From Methanocella conradii HZ254 (GTDB taxonomy: Archaea; Halobacteriota; Methanocellia; Methanocellales; Methanocellaceae), in contig NC_017034.1 of assembly GCF_000251105.1 (NCBI RefSeq), positions 372,001 to 436,000 on the forward strand: a stretch of 64,000 nt of DNA. The letters are read 5' to 3'. Both the position numbers and the translations under genes were made by a program. Below, in pieces: positions 8,549-17,893 of this stretch. The notes beneath the pieces are model-generated. The model saw nothing but the letters and a program-made list of their open reading frames with translations, ran no database searches and was not told the origin of the DNA. How positions within the stretch are numbered: the stretch's first letter is position 1; every line of letters starts with the position of its first letter.

Positions 8549-9298
8549 ATGAACTTCACAGACATCTTTCAGTCACGCAAGGAGGGCTACGTCCCGTTCG
8601 AGGGGGAAGTCATACGAGATAGAAAGCCCATAAGCCTCATCGGCTCGATAAAGATGGCGAGGCGGGAAGGCAGAAGTCCCGTAATAGCCGAGATAAAGCC
8701 GGCATCGCCCACAGCCGGGCTCCTGAGGCGAATAGACGACCCGGCAGCAATGGCCTATACCTTCAAGCAAAACGGGGCATGCGGCATATCGGTCCTCACC
8801 GAGCCAAAGTACTTCGGAGGCTCGCTGGAGAGCCTTAGAAAAGCCAAATGCGGGCTCCCAGTCCTCAGAAAGGACTTCATTTTTCATCCCTCCCAGATAA
8901 GGGAATCATACGCATATGGGGCTGACAGCGTGCTCCTCATCGCCTCTTTTTTTGATGAGGATGGCCTGGCTAAAATGGTAAAAGAATCACGGCACTATGG
9001 CATGGAGCCACTGGTGGAGGTCCATTGCGAGGGCGACGTGGAAAAGGCGAAGTCATCCGGCACAGCGCTGTACGCCATCAACAACCGGGACAAGGATACC
9101 CTGAAGGTCGACCTTTCCAGGACAGGGCGCCTTGCCCCTCTTATCAGGGGAGTGAAAGTAAGCGCTTCAGGCATAGAGACGCCAGAGCAGCTAAAGACGG
9201 TGCTTGAATATTGTGATGCCGCGCTCATCGGAAGCGCCCTGATGAGGCATCCTGAGCCGGGCAAAGCCCTACGAGCGATGGTATACGGGGGGCTATAG
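8549..9298 (+). CDS. trpC: Indole-3-glycerol phosphate synthase
   Basis: A TIM-barrel enzyme of about 249 residues that converts CdRP to indole-3-glycerol phosphate. Signatures include VIAEIKPASPTAG, which holds a catalytic Lys, LRKDFIF with a second catalytic Lys, and the phosphate-binding ALIGSALMR near the end. The first gene of a seven-gene trp operon. The frame is open to a GTG at 8534, but the ATG at 8549 starts directly at the conserved N-terminus. A six-codon reading frame from the ATG at 8532 ends in TGA overlapping this ATG. Confidence 0.95.
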   Translation: MNFTDIFQSRKEGYVPFEGEVIRDRKPISLIGSIKMARREGRSPVIAEIKPASPTAGLLRRIDDPAAMAYTFKQNGACGISVLTEPKYFGGSLESLRKAKCGLPVLRKDFIFHPSQIRESYAYGADSVLLIASFFDEDGLAKMVKESRHYGMEPLVEVHCEGDVEKAKSSGTALYAINNRDKDTLKVDLSRTGRLAPLIRGVKVSASGIETPEQLKTVLEYCDAALIGSALMRHPEPGKALRAMVYGGL

Positions 9299-10789
9299 GT
9301 GCAGGAGTACGACTATAGCCGGCAGATATTAAGCACGGAGGCCATACTGGAAAGGCGGGAGAGGCCCCTGCTAGTCACGCCGGTCGTCGAAGCCGTCGAT
9401 ATGGATGTGAAGCCTCTTGACGCTTACCTCCGCCTGAAAAGGCCGGGAGCCTACTCCTTCCTGTTCGAGTCCGCAGATCTGGGATGCAAGTCCGCCCGAT
9501 TCTCATTCGTAGGGAGCAGCCGGCAGGCAATAGCCATCAAGGACGGCCTCATAATGGTCAACGGAAAGCCCTTCACGTATGAAGGCGGCCCCGTGGCGCT
9601 CCTGAAAGACCTGATGGCAGGCTTCAAGCCATCAGAGCCGGTATTCATAGGAGACGAGGTGCCCTTGCCCGTGTTTTACGGCGGCCTGGCAGGGTACATC
9701 TCCTACGACTTCGTGAGGTATATCTACAATATTGGAGACAAGGCGCTCGACGACTTGGGCTGCATGGACGCCGGGCTTGCATTCGTGGACAGCCTGGCCG
9801 TATTTGATCATGCATCGAAGAGGCTTCTTTTAATCTCGAATTGCTTGTCCCGCGGCAGGCCAGGCCTCAACGGTGCCAGGGCGAGGCTGGCGGGCATGAA
9901 GGCGGCGCTCGCCAGGGGATACACGGCAACGCCGCCCACGGCGAAGGCGAAAAGGCTTGACGTAAAGTATTCCGTGACAAAGGAGCGCTTCGTAGAGATG
10001 GTAAAGCGAGCCAAGGAGTACATCCTCGACGGCGACGCCTTCCAGATAGTGCTCTCCCAGAGGGCTGAGGTCGAGGCCGACGTGGACCCGGTGGCACTGT
10101 ACCAGGCCCTTAAGGAGATAAACCCATCACCGTACATGTATTTCCTCGAATATGGGGACACGGGCATCGTGGGCTCCAGCCCCGAAATCCTGGTCAAGGT
10201 CGAGGACAGGAAAATAACGGTACGCCCCATAGCCGGCACCAGGCGCAGGGGTAAGGATGCAGAGGAAGACGCCGAGCTTGAAAAGGAGATGAAGTCCGAC
10301 CCGAAGGAGCTGGCCGAACACGTCATGCTCGTCGACCTGGGCAGGAACGACGTGGGCAAGGTCTCGAAGTTTGGAAGCGTGAGTGTGGACGATTACATGG
10401 CGGTGGAGAAGTACTCTCATGTTCAGCATATTGTGTCTAATGTCGTGGGGGAGCTGAGGGACGATAAGGACGCCATCGACGTACTTGCCGCCACGTTCCC
10501 GGCTGGCACCGTCTCCGGGGCGCCTAAGACCAGGGCCATGCAGATAATCGAAGAGCTTGAAGGGCGGAGGCGCGGATTGTATGCAGGCTGCGTGGGGTAT
10601 TTTTGCTTTAACTCGAACTCCGACCTGGCAATCGCCATACGAACCGTCCTGCTAAAGAATGGTAAGGCGTACGTGCAGGCCGGGGCGGGCATCGTGATGG
10701 ACTCGGTGCCTGAGAATGAGTACGTGGAATCTTTGAATAAGGGTGCGGCGATGCTCAGCGCCATCGGCCGCTCGCTCAGGGGAGGATAA
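9299..10789 (+). CDS. trpE: Anthranilate synthase component I
   Basis: A 496-residue chorismate-utilising subunit that makes anthranilate using ammonia delivered by TrpG. The C-terminal catalytic domain shows GTRRRGKDAEED, the EHVMLVDLGRND motif and PAGTVSGAPKTRAM. The N-terminal SFLFESADLG corresponds to the tryptophan feedback-binding LLES element, here with Phe at the second position. It starts with GTG immediately after the trpC stop codon. Confidence 0.97.
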   Translation: MQEYDYSRQILSTEAILERRERPLLVTPVVEAVDMDVKPLDAYLRLKRPGAYSFLFESADLGCKSARFSFVGSSRQAIAIKDGLIMVNGKPFTYEGGPVALLKDLMAGFKPSEPVFIGDEVPLPVFYGGLAGYISYDFVRYIYNIGDKALDDLGCMDAGLAFVDSLAVFDHASKRLLLISNCLSRGRPGLNGARARLAGMKAALARGYTATPPTAKAKRLDVKYSVTKERFVEMVKRAKEYILDGDAFQIVLSQRAEVEADVDPVALYQALKEINPSPYMYFLEYGDTGIVGSSPEILVKVEDRKITVRPIAGTRRRGKDAEEDAELEKEMKSDPKELAEHVMLVDLGRNDVGKVSKFGSVSVDDYMAVEKYSHVQHIVSNVVGELRDDKDAIDVLAATFPAGTVSGAPKTRAMQIIEELEGRRRGLYAGCVGYFCFNSNSDLAIAIRTVLLKNGKAYVQAGAGIVMDSVPENEYVESLNKGAAMLSAIGRSLRGG

Positions 10790-10790
10790 A

Positions 10791-11363
10791 ATGGTGAAAG
10801 TGCTAATAGTGGACAACGTAGACTCTTTCGTGTATAACCTATACCAGTATGTTGGAGAGCTTGGCGGAGAGCCAGAGGTGGTGCCCAACACCATAACGGT
10901 GGACGAGGTATTAAAGAGGGACCCGGATAGGATTATATTGAGCCCCGGGCCGGGCAGGCCTGAGGACGCCGGCTCCTGCGTCGAGATAATCCGAAAGCTG
11001 GGCTCAGAGATACCCATCATGGGCGTCTGCCTGGGCCATCAGGCCATAGGGGTCGCTTTCGGAGGCGTCGTGTCGAGGGCCCATGCCCCGCTTCACGGGA
11101 AGGCGACCAGGATAAGGCACGATGGCAGGGGCATATACACGGGCATAAGGCACTCAATCGTGGCGGCCCGATATCATTCGCTCGCCGTGAAGCAGAAAGG
11201 ATTCCCTGACTGCTTAAAGGTCAGCGCCATGAGCGACGATGGGGAGATAATGGGCATAAGGCACAGGGAGTACCCCATAGAGGGGGTCCAGTTCCACCCG
11301 GAGTCAATCCTCACTGAGTATGGCCGGATACTGCTAAAGAACTTTTTATACAGGGGCGTGTGA
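10791..11363 (+). CDS. trpG: Anthranilate synthase component II (glutamine amidotransferase)
   Basis: A 190-residue class I glutaminase subunit. The nucleophile Cys80 lies in MGVCLGHQ, and the His/Glu pair is in VQFHPESI near the C-terminus. The N-terminal VDNVDSFVYNL is diagnostic for TrpG/PabA. The chosen ATG follows the trpE stop by one base with GGAGG at 10781-10785; an in-frame GTG further upstream lies inside trpE and is not used. Confidence 0.97.
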   Translation: MVKVLIVDNVDSFVYNLYQYVGELGGEPEVVPNTITVDEVLKRDPDRIILSPGPGRPEDAGSCVEIIRKLGSEIPIMGVCLGHQAIGVAFGGVVSRAHAPLHGKATRIRHDGRGIYTGIRHSIVAARYHSLAVKQKGFPDCLKVSAMSDDGEIMGIRHREYPIEGVQFHPESILTEYGRILLKNFLYRGV

Positions 11364-11364
11364 T

Positions 11365-12411
11365 ATGGAGCAGCTAGCCGTACATGATATGAGGTACTAT
11401 ATCCAGCGGCTCGTCGAGCAGAAGGACCTGAGCGAGGAAGAGGCGGGCGAGGCGATGAGGCTGATAATGTCGGGCAAGGCCACCCAGTCCCAGATAGGCG
11501 GTTTCCTGACGGCGATGCGCATGAAGGGCGTCTCGGTTGCGGAGGTCACCGCCTTTGCCAAAACAATGAAAGAGTTCGCCTCGCGCATCTCCCCAAGGGT
11601 AGATGGCAGGCTGGTGGACATGTGCGGAACCGGCGGCGACGCCATCAAGACCTTTAACATAAGCACGACGGCGTCTTTCGTGGTGGCAGCGGCCGGCATA
11701 CCGGTGGCTAAGCACGGTAACAGGTCGGTTACGTCAAAATCGGGGAGCGCGGACGTCCTGGAGGCGCTCGGCGCCAGGATAGACCTTAAGCCCTGCGAGG
11801 TAGAGCATTTAATAGAAGAGATTGGGTTTGGCTTCATGTACGCCCCCGTGTTCCACGGGGCGATGAAGCACGCCCTGGCCCCGCGCAAGGAGATCGGGAT
11901 TAGGACCGTGTTCAACCTCCTCGGCCCGCTCACCAACCCCGCTTCGGCGAAGGCCCAGGTCATGGGGGTCTATGATGAGGAGCTAGTCATGCCCGTGGCC
12001 AATGTGCTTAAAAACCTGGGCGTGGAGAGGGCGATGGTGGTGCATGGCGCCGGCGGGCTGGACGAGGCGTCGACCTTCGGCCCCACGTACGTCTGCGAGG
12101 TGGACGACGGGCGCGTTAGGCAGTACACGCTGACCCCCGAGGAATTAGGGCTCGAAAAGGCGAGCGTGGCAGACCTGAGAGGAGGGGACGCGAAATTGAA
12201 CGCCGAAATAGCCATGAAAATACTGGGAGGCGCTAGAGGCCCGAAGAGGGATGTCGTGCTCCTCAACGCATCGTGCGGCATCTACGTGGGAGGCAAGGCG
12301 TCTTCGCTACAGGAGGCCATGGGCGTCGCCGCAGAAAGCGTCGACTCCGGGGCGGCGCTTGAAAAGTTGAAAGAATATGTGGAGCGCTCCCGCCTGGAGG
12401 CATACGTTTGA
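11365..12411 (+). CDS. trpD: Anthranilate phosphoribosyltransferase
   Basis: A 348-residue type III phosphoribosyltransferase that joins anthranilate to PRPP. The PRPP and magnesium motif GTGGDAIKTFNIST, the KHGNRSVTSKSGSAD segment and NLLGPLTNPA are all present. Length is normal. The gene starts one base after trpG and overlaps trpF by 4 nt. Confidence 0.97.
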   Translation: MEQLAVHDMRYYIQRLVEQKDLSEEEAGEAMRLIMSGKATQSQIGGFLTAMRMKGVSVAEVTAFAKTMKEFASRISPRVDGRLVDMCGTGGDAIKTFNISTTASFVVAAAGIPVAKHGNRSVTSKSGSADVLEALGARIDLKPCEVEHLIEEIGFGFMYAPVFHGAMKHALAPRKEIGIRTVFNLLGPLTNPASAKAQVMGVYDEELVMPVANVLKNLGVERAMVVHGAGGLDEASTFGPTYVCEVDDGRVRQYTLTPEELGLEKASVADLRGGDAKLNAEIAMKILGGARGPKRDVVLLNASCGIYVGGKASSLQEAMGVAAESVDSGAALEKLKEYVERSRLEAYV

Positions 12412-13052
12412 TAAAGGTCAAGATATGCGGCGTCCGGACCGTAGATGACGCCTTGAAATGCGTGGAATGCGGGGCCGACGCAGTTGGCATGCTATTGGCC
12501 CCGTCTCCGAGGCGCATCCCGATAGAGCGGGCACGGGATATCGAAAAGAGCCTGCCGCCCTTTGTCACCTCCGTGATAGTGCTTATGCCCGCGACGGTTG
12601 AGGAGGCTATAGAGGCGGTACATGAAATCGGGCCTGACGCGATACAGCTGCAGGGCGATGAATCTCCAGAAATGCTCGAAGAGATGAGGCGGGAGATCCC
12701 TGGCGTGCGCCTCATCAAGGCGGTCCATGTGGGCAGCGGAGGCGAGGTGGAGAAGGCGAGGATGTATGAGGGCGTGGCGGATGCCATACTGCTCGACACG
12801 ATGTCCCCAAACAGGGGAGGTAGCGGCAAGACGCATGACTGGGCGGTATCTGCGAAGGTGGTGGATTCTATCAGGAAGCCCGTCGTGCTGGCCGGGGGGC
12901 TGAGGCCGGAGAACGTTGCAGAAGCGGTCAGGATGGTCAGGCCCTACGCCGTGGACGTGGCCAGCGGCGTAGAATCGCCGGGCCTGGTGAAGGACGTTGA
13001 GCTTATGAGGGAATTTATAAGGAACGCTAAGGAGGCTTTAGATGGCCGTTGA
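12408..13052 (+). CDS. trpF: Phosphoribosylanthranilate isomerase
   Basis: A 214-residue TIM-barrel isomerase that opens the ribose ring of PRA to CdRP. The N-terminal KVKICGVRTVDDA carries the catalytic Cys, and the acidic catalytic residue lies in DAILLDTMSP. The start is a TTG overlapping the trpD stop (TTGATAAAG), the only in-frame choice that keeps the first strand. The end overlaps trpB by 11 nt. Confidence 0.95.
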   Translation: MIKVKICGVRTVDDALKCVECGADAVGMLLAPSPRRIPIERARDIEKSLPPFVTSVIVLMPATVEEAIEAVHEIGPDAIQLQGDESPEMLEEMRREIPGVRLIKAVHVGSGGEVEKARMYEGVADAILLDTMSPNRGGSGKTHDWAVSAKVVDSIRKPVVLAGGLRPENVAEAVRMVRPYAVDVASGVESPGLVKDVELMREFIRNAKEALDGR

Positions 13053-14220
13053 GGGCAGGTATGGGGAATATGGCGGCAGGTACGTGCCCGAGATGCTCGT
13101 GCCCGCCCTCCAGGAGGTGGAGGCGGCCTATAAAAAATACAGGGATGACAGGTCGTTCAGGGAGGAGCTTGATAGATACCTAAAGGAGTATGTGGGCAGG
13201 CCCACCCCGCTCACCCCCGCGAGGAACATGAGCGAGAAGTACGGCTTCAAGATTTATCTAAAGAGGGAGGACCAGGCCTTCACCGGGGCGCACAAGATTA
13301 ATAATACGATGGGGCAGGCCCTGCTTGCGAAGCGGATGGGCAAGACGAGGCTCATCGCGGAGACGGGGGCGGGCCAGCACGGCGTGGCCACCGCGACGGC
13401 GGCCAGGGCGCTGGGCATGAAGTGCACTATCTATATGGGCGAGGTGGACATGGAGCGGCAGAGGATGAACGTGTTCCGGATGAGGCTTCTCGGCGCCGAG
13501 GTGGTGCCCGTGAGGAACGGGACGCGCACGCTGAAGGACGCGATAAGCGAGGCCATGAGGGCGTGGGTGACCTGCCTTGATGATACTCATTACCTGTTTG
13601 GCACCGCGTATGGCCCCCACCCGTTCCCTGCCATTGTAAGGGACTTTCAGAGCGTCATCGGCAGGGAGGCAAGGGGGCAGATACTCGAGGCGGAAGGGCG
13701 TCTTCCAGACGCGGTCGTGGCCTGCGTCGGGGGCGGCAGCAACGCCATAGGAATATTTTCGGGCTTTATAAATGATAAGGATGTGCGCCTGGTAGGCGTG
13801 GAGGCGGGTGGATGCGGCATATCTTCGGGTAAGCACGCAGCCAGGTTCCAGACCGGTAAGAAAGGAGTGCTTCACGGCTCTTATACTTATGTTTTGCAGG
13901 ACCGCTACGGGCAGATACTGGACACGCACAGCGTGTCCGCGGGCCTTGACTATGCGGCCGTCGGGCCTGAGCACGCCCTTCTGAGGGACCTGGGACGCGC
14001 CGAGTATAGCTATGCCACGGATGATGAGGCCCTCTCCGCCTTTCAGGAGCTCGGCATGGTGGAGGGCATACTTCCAGCCCTTGAGTCCTCTCACGCGGTG
14101 GCCTGGGCCATTAAGAATAGGAGCGATTTCGGGGAAGGCGACGTGGTCATCATCAACCTCTCAGGGAGGGGAGATAAGGACGTGGAGACCGTGGCCAGGC
14201 ACATGGGGGTGTCCGTCTGA
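13042..14220 (+). CDS. trpB: Tryptophan synthase beta chain (TrpB1 type)
   Basis: A 392-residue PLP enzyme that condenses indole with serine. The Schiff-base lysine is Lys85 in GAHKINN, and the phosphate loop GGGSNAIG is present. An N-terminus of GRYGEYGGRYVPEML marks the classic TrpB1 form that partners with TrpA, which follows directly. GGAGG at 13031-13035 precedes the ATG inside the end of trpF. Confidence 0.97.
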   Translation: MAVEGRYGEYGGRYVPEMLVPALQEVEAAYKKYRDDRSFREELDRYLKEYVGRPTPLTPARNMSEKYGFKIYLKREDQAFTGAHKINNTMGQALLAKRMGKTRLIAETGAGQHGVATATAARALGMKCTIYMGEVDMERQRMNVFRMRLLGAEVVPVRNGTRTLKDAISEAMRAWVTCLDDTHYLFGTAYGPHPFPAIVRDFQSVIGREARGQILEAEGRLPDAVVACVGGGSNAIGIFSGFINDKDVRLVGVEAGGCGISSGKHAARFQTGKKGVLHGSYTYVLQDRYGQILDTHSVSAGLDYAAVGPEHALLRDLGRAEYSYATDDEALSAFQELGMVEGILPALESSHAVAWAIKNRSDFGEGDVVIINLSGRGDKDVETVARHMGVSV

Positions 14221-15032
14221 GGCTCGAGGACAAGTTTGGGGAGCTGAGGGCGAAGGGCGAGGGTGCGCTTATCGCCTACATCACTCTGGGCGACCCTTCG
14301 CCCGAGGAGTCTTTCGTGCTGGCGCAGTCGCTCATCGATTCGGGCAGCGTTGACGTGCTTGAGCTTGGCATCCCTTTCTCTGACCCCATCGCCGACGGCC
14401 CGGTGATCCAGGCCGCCGTTGACCGTGCCCTTAAGGCGGGCATGAACACCGACATCGCCTTCGACCTCTCCCGTCGATTAAAGAAGAGCATACCCATAGT
14501 CTATCTAACGTACTATAATATCGTGCTTCAGCGCGGCGTGGAAAAATTCGTGGGCGATTGCGCCGATGCGGGCGTCTCGGGCATTATCATCGCCGACCTG
14601 CCCTTCGAGGAAAGCCGTGACGTAAGAAATTCATGCGCAAAATATGGCGTTGATTACATAAACATCGTGACCCCTAACACGCCGCCTGGCCGTATGAGAA
14701 TAATATTGGAGGGCGCCTCCGGCTTCGTGTACGTCGTCTCGAACATGGGCGTTACCGGCGCCCGCCAGAGCCTGTCCATAGGCCTCAGGGACACAGTGTC
14801 CCGCACGATAGAGTGCGCTAACGGGGTGCCCGTTGCCGTGGGTTTCGGCATCTCAAAGCCAGCACACGTTAGCGAGGTCATCGGCATGGGCGCTGACGGG
14901 GCAATAGTGGGCAGCGCCATAGTCGATATGGCCGCCAGGAAGGCCGGCGTTCACGCAATCCTCGGCTATGTAAAAAAGCTGAAGGAAGGCACAATGCCCA
15001 TCGCGCCTAAACCTGGAGTTAACGTTTCGTGA
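14217..15032 (+). CDS. trpA: Tryptophan synthase alpha chain, apparent CTG start
   Basis: A TIM-barrel protein of about 271 residues that releases indole from indole-3-glycerol phosphate. The catalytic Glu and Asp lie in LELGIPFSDPIADGP. The conserved N-terminus RLEDKFGELRAKGEGALIAY is encoded directly after trpB, but the reading frame has no ATG, GTG or TTG before it. The best start is the CTG at 14217, overlapping the trpB stop as CTGA, with GGGGG at 14205-14209 as ribosome site. The first standard start (GTG 14316) would delete the first barrel strand. A small sequencing error is the alternative. Confidence 0.88.
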   Translation: MRLEDKFGELRAKGEGALIAYITLGDPSPEESFVLAQSLIDSGSVDVLELGIPFSDPIADGPVIQAAVDRALKAGMNTDIAFDLSRRLKKSIPIVYLTYYNIVLQRGVEKFVGDCADAGVSGIIIADLPFEESRDVRNSCAKYGVDYINIVTPNTPPGRMRIILEGASGFVYVVSNMGVTGARQSLSIGLRDTVSRTIECANGVPVAVGFGISKPAHVSEVIGMGADGAIVGSAIVDMAARKAGVHAILGYVKKLKEGTMPIAPKPGVNVS

Positions 15033-15071
15033 GATAAGCTTTATATAATTGCTTGGGAAGGATTTTCTTTT

Positions 15072-15905
15072 ATGGCAGGTAATCGGTGGACCTTTAAGAA
15101 GTTGGCCTTCGTGGTCGGGCTAGCCCTCATGTCCATTTTAGCTTACTACGCGTTGCTGGACCTTGTTTCGCCTCATCCTCCTAAGGTGGAGCACCCCGTG
15201 CCGAGCGACCTGCCGCCCGGGGCAATAGTCTGTGAAGGAGGCTACGTCGTAATTCCCGCATATAACGTTAGCCTTACTCCTGAGGAAGCGGCCCACGCCG
15301 ATTTCAATGGCACCGATGGGCAAGTCAGCTTCTTCGAGCTACCCTTGTGGATCCAGCTCAGATACCTCCCGATTGCATTCTTCGGAGCCATCACCACTTT
15401 CTGCGCGGCATTCTCAATAGTGCATAGGCTCAGGAGGCGCAACAACAATAATAAGCACACTATCCTGGCATTCGTTAAGGACAACCCGGGGTGCACGGCC
15501 CCGGAGCTCGCCAGAGACGCAAACATGAACATAGGCACAGTACGATACTACTTACAGCGGCTCGAGGACGAGGGCCGCATAGTGCTCGAAAAGATGGGCA
15601 AATACAAGAGAATCTTCGTGAACTCGAACACCTACAACGACATGGAAAAGCGGATAGCATCCCATCTTCGCACCGAGCCGACAAAAACGATTCTAGCATC
15701 AATCATGGAAAGCCCGGGCATCAACAACCAGAGGCTCGCGGAGAAGCTCGTCATGGAAAAGAGCCTGGTATACCGGTATACGCGAAAGCTCCTGGAAGAT
15801 GGGATAATCACCTTCGAGTGGGATGGCACGAGCAAGCGATACTTCATCGACGCCTCGGCAAAGGAAACCCTCACCAGGCTCATGCGAGCTGAAAGCGTTT
15901 CTTAA
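15072..15905 (+). CDS. Membrane-anchored regulator with two winged-helix domains
   Basis: A 277-residue protein with an N-terminal membrane helix (about residues 10-32), an exposed segment of roughly 65 residues, a second helix (about 95-117), an Arg/Asn-rich linker, and two winged HTH units (about 125-180 and 195-260; GTVRYYLQRLEDEGRI, KSLVYRYTRKLLEDGII). This layout is common in methanogens for membrane-bound transcription regulators of unknown signal. A TATA box at 15039-15048 is 24 nt from the ATG, so the mRNA is probably leaderless and separate from the trp operon. Confidence 0.78.
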   Translation: MAGNRWTFKKLAFVVGLALMSILAYYALLDLVSPHPPKVEHPVPSDLPPGAIVCEGGYVVIPAYNVSLTPEEAAHADFNGTDGQVSFFELPLWIQLRYLPIAFFGAITTFCAAFSIVHRLRRRNNNNKHTILAFVKDNPGCTAPELARDANMNIGTVRYYLQRLEDEGRIVLEKMGKYKRIFVNSNTYNDMEKRIASHLRTEPTKTILASIMESPGINNQRLAEKLVMEKSLVYRYTRKLLEDGIITFEWDGTSKRYFIDASAKETLTRLMRAESVS

Positions 15906-15974
15906 ACTTAGAGGCCTTAAAAACGCCAAGGTTTATTACGTATCAGGGTATTAGTGCGCTATGAGGTAGGAATC

Positions 15975-17165
15975 GTGTATCTAGTCGGAGAAGCATTGGT
16001 CGGCGAGGGCAACGAGGTAGCCCATATCGACCTCCTGGTAGGCGACAAGGCCGGCCCTGTTGGGATGGCGTTCGCCAACGGTATGACAAACCTTTCAATG
16101 GGGCACACGCCGCTGCTTGCGGTCATCAGGCCCAACCTCATACCGAAGCCCGCCACCCTAATAATACCCAAGGTGACCATCAAGAGCCTTGACCAGGCCA
16201 ACAAGATGTTCGGCCCGGCCCAGGCAGCCGTGGCAAAGGCTGTGGCTGACGCCGTCGAGGAGGGCATCATACCCAGGGAGCAGTGCGAAGAGCTCGTCAT
16301 CATAGCATCTGTTTTCATCCACCCAGAGGCAAAGGACTATACTCGTATTTACAAGTACAACTATGGGGCTACGAAGCTGGCGCTCACGAGGGCCATGGAG
16401 AAGTTTCCGGGAGTGGATAAGGTATTATATGAGAAGGATAGGGGCGTTCATGGAGTCATGGGCTACAAGATAATGCGCCTCTGGGACCCGCCATATTTGC
16501 AGGTGGCCATCGATACACCCGACATTGCGGTGGTCGAGAGGGTGCTCACCCAGGCCCCAAGGAATGATCACATCATATTCGAGGCGGGCACGCCGCTTAT
16601 CAAACGCTATGGGCTCGAGGTAATAAGTAAGATAAGGCAGATTAAGAGGGACGCCTTTATCGTGGCGGACCTGAAGACCCTGGATACGGGCAACCTTGAG
16701 GCCCGCATGGCGGCTGACGCCACGGCTGACGCGGTTGTCTGCTCCGGGCTGGCCCCGCTGGAGACGATAGAAAAGTTCTGCGAAGAGGCCCGCAAGGTGG
16801 GCATATACTCTATTATTGATATGCTAAACGTGGGTGACCCCGCGAAGGTCGTGGAGTCGCTGAGGCATAAGCCGGACATCGTCGAGCTACACCGGGGCAT
16901 CGACACCGAGGCCAGGAAGGCGGAGCACGCCTGGGGTAACATCCCGGCCATCAAGAAGGCTGCTGGCGGCAAGAAATTGCTCGTGGCGGTGGCCGGCGGC
17001 GTTAAGGCCGAGAACGTGGAGGTGGCCTTAAAGGGCGGGGCTGACATCCTGGTCGTTGGCCGTGCTATCACCAACGCCAAGGATATCGAGGGCGCAACCC
17101 GTGCCTTCCTGAGAGCCATGCACAAGGACGAGATAGACCAGTTCCGCATAATGACGGACTTCTAG
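15975..17165 (+). CDS. fae-hps: Bifunctional formaldehyde-activating enzyme / 3-hexulose-6-phosphate synthase
   Basis: About 396 residues. The N-terminal Fae domain (GEALVGEGNEVAHIDLLVG) condenses formaldehyde with tetrahydromethanopterin; the C-terminal HPS barrel (about residue 170 onward; FIVADLKTLDTG, VVCSGLAPLETI, VAVAGGVKAENV) makes or splits hexulose-6-phosphate. In methanogens this fusion serves ribose-phosphate synthesis by the RuMP route. GTG 15975 is preferred over GTG 15954: it begins at the family N-terminus, has AGGTAGG upstream, and the TATA-like element at about 15931-15937 puts the transcript start near 15960. Confidence 0.95.
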   Translation: MYLVGEALVGEGNEVAHIDLLVGDKAGPVGMAFANGMTNLSMGHTPLLAVIRPNLIPKPATLIIPKVTIKSLDQANKMFGPAQAAVAKAVADAVEEGIIPREQCEELVIIASVFIHPEAKDYTRIYKYNYGATKLALTRAMEKFPGVDKVLYEKDRGVHGVMGYKIMRLWDPPYLQVAIDTPDIAVVERVLTQAPRNDHIIFEAGTPLIKRYGLEVISKIRQIKRDAFIVADLKTLDTGNLEARMAADATADAVVCSGLAPLETIEKFCEEARKVGIYSIIDMLNVGDPAKVVESLRHKPDIVELHRGIDTEARKAEHAWGNIPAIKKAAGGKKLLVAVAGGVKAENVEVALKGGADILVVGRAITNAKDIEGATRAFLRAMHKDEIDQFRIMTDF

Positions 17166-17176
17166 GCCCGTCCTTA

Positions 17177-17190
17177 TCTTTTTCTTTTTT
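17177..17190 (+). terminator. T-rich terminator after fae-hps
   Basis: TCTTTTTCTTTTTT lies 12 nt past the fae-hps stop. Oligo-T tracts are sufficient for archaeal RNA polymerase termination; no hairpin is needed or seen. Confidence 0.5.
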
Positions 17191-17233
17191 CGAAATAATT
17201 AAGGCTCTAAGGGTAGACTTAAATTTGATAGCC

Positions 17234-17893
17234 ATGCAAAAGCCGATCATCATCTTGAATTATAAGACTTACCTGGAAAGCACGGGGGACAGAGGCAGGG
17301 AGCTCACCTGGGCGGCCAGGGACGTCATGCAGGAGACGGGAGTGCGTATTATAGTATGTCCTCAAACGCCCGAGCTTTTCCACCACAAGGGATACGGGAT
17401 AGAGGTCTTCTCCCAGCACATCGACCCCATAGAGCCGGGCAGCCACACGGGCCACGTGCTCGCCCAGGCACTCATCCACTGCGGGGTCACGGGCTCCCTC
17501 ATTAACCACTCGGAAGACAGGATGCCCTTGCCTGACATAAAGAAATGCGTGGAGATTTGCCGCAAGAACGGGCTGACCTCCGTGGTGTGCGCCGAAAGCA
17601 TCGAAAAGGTGAGGGAGGTCTCGCAGCTTAAGCCGGACTTCGTGGCCATCGAGCCTCCTGAGCTTATCGGCAGCGGCATCCCGGTATCGAAGGCCGACCC
17701 GGATATCGTCCGAGACTCTGTAAAGGCCGTCACCGACCCTGAAGTGAAGGTGCTCTGTGGCGCAGGGATATCTAAGGGAGAGGACGTCAAGGCGGCCCTC
17801 GAGCTGGGCACGGTGGGGGTCCTTCTAGCCTCGGGCGTCGTGAAGGCTAAGGACCCGAAGGCGGCATTGAGGGAGCTAGTCGCCTTCAAATGA
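17234..17893 (+). CDS. tpiA: Triosephosphate isomerase, archaeal type
   Basis: About 219 residues, the short tetrameric archaeal form. It interconverts dihydroxyacetone phosphate and glyceraldehyde 3-phosphate. The active-site Lys is in LNYKTY, His in LINHSED and Glu in VAIEPPELIG, with the phosphate-binding VLCGAGISKGED and VLLASGVV near the end. The ATG at 17234 was preferred to a TTG nine bases upstream. It converges with and overlaps the YdjM-like gene by 8 nt. Confidence 0.96.
   Translation: MQKPIIILNYKTYLESTGDRGRELTWAARDVMQETGVRIIVCPQTPELFHHKGYGIEVFSQHIDPIEPGSHTGHVLAQALIHCGVTGSLINHSEDRMPLPDIKKCVEICRKNGLTSVVCAESIEKVREVSQLKPDFVAIEPPELIGSGIPVSKADPDIVRDSVKAVTDPEVKVLCGAGISKGEDVKAALELGTVGVLLASGVVKAKDPKAALRELVAFK

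Noticed and set aside
16607..17149. 180-codon minus frame opposite fae-hps
   Set aside because: It is a shadow of a well-identified gene with no promoter or motifs of its own.
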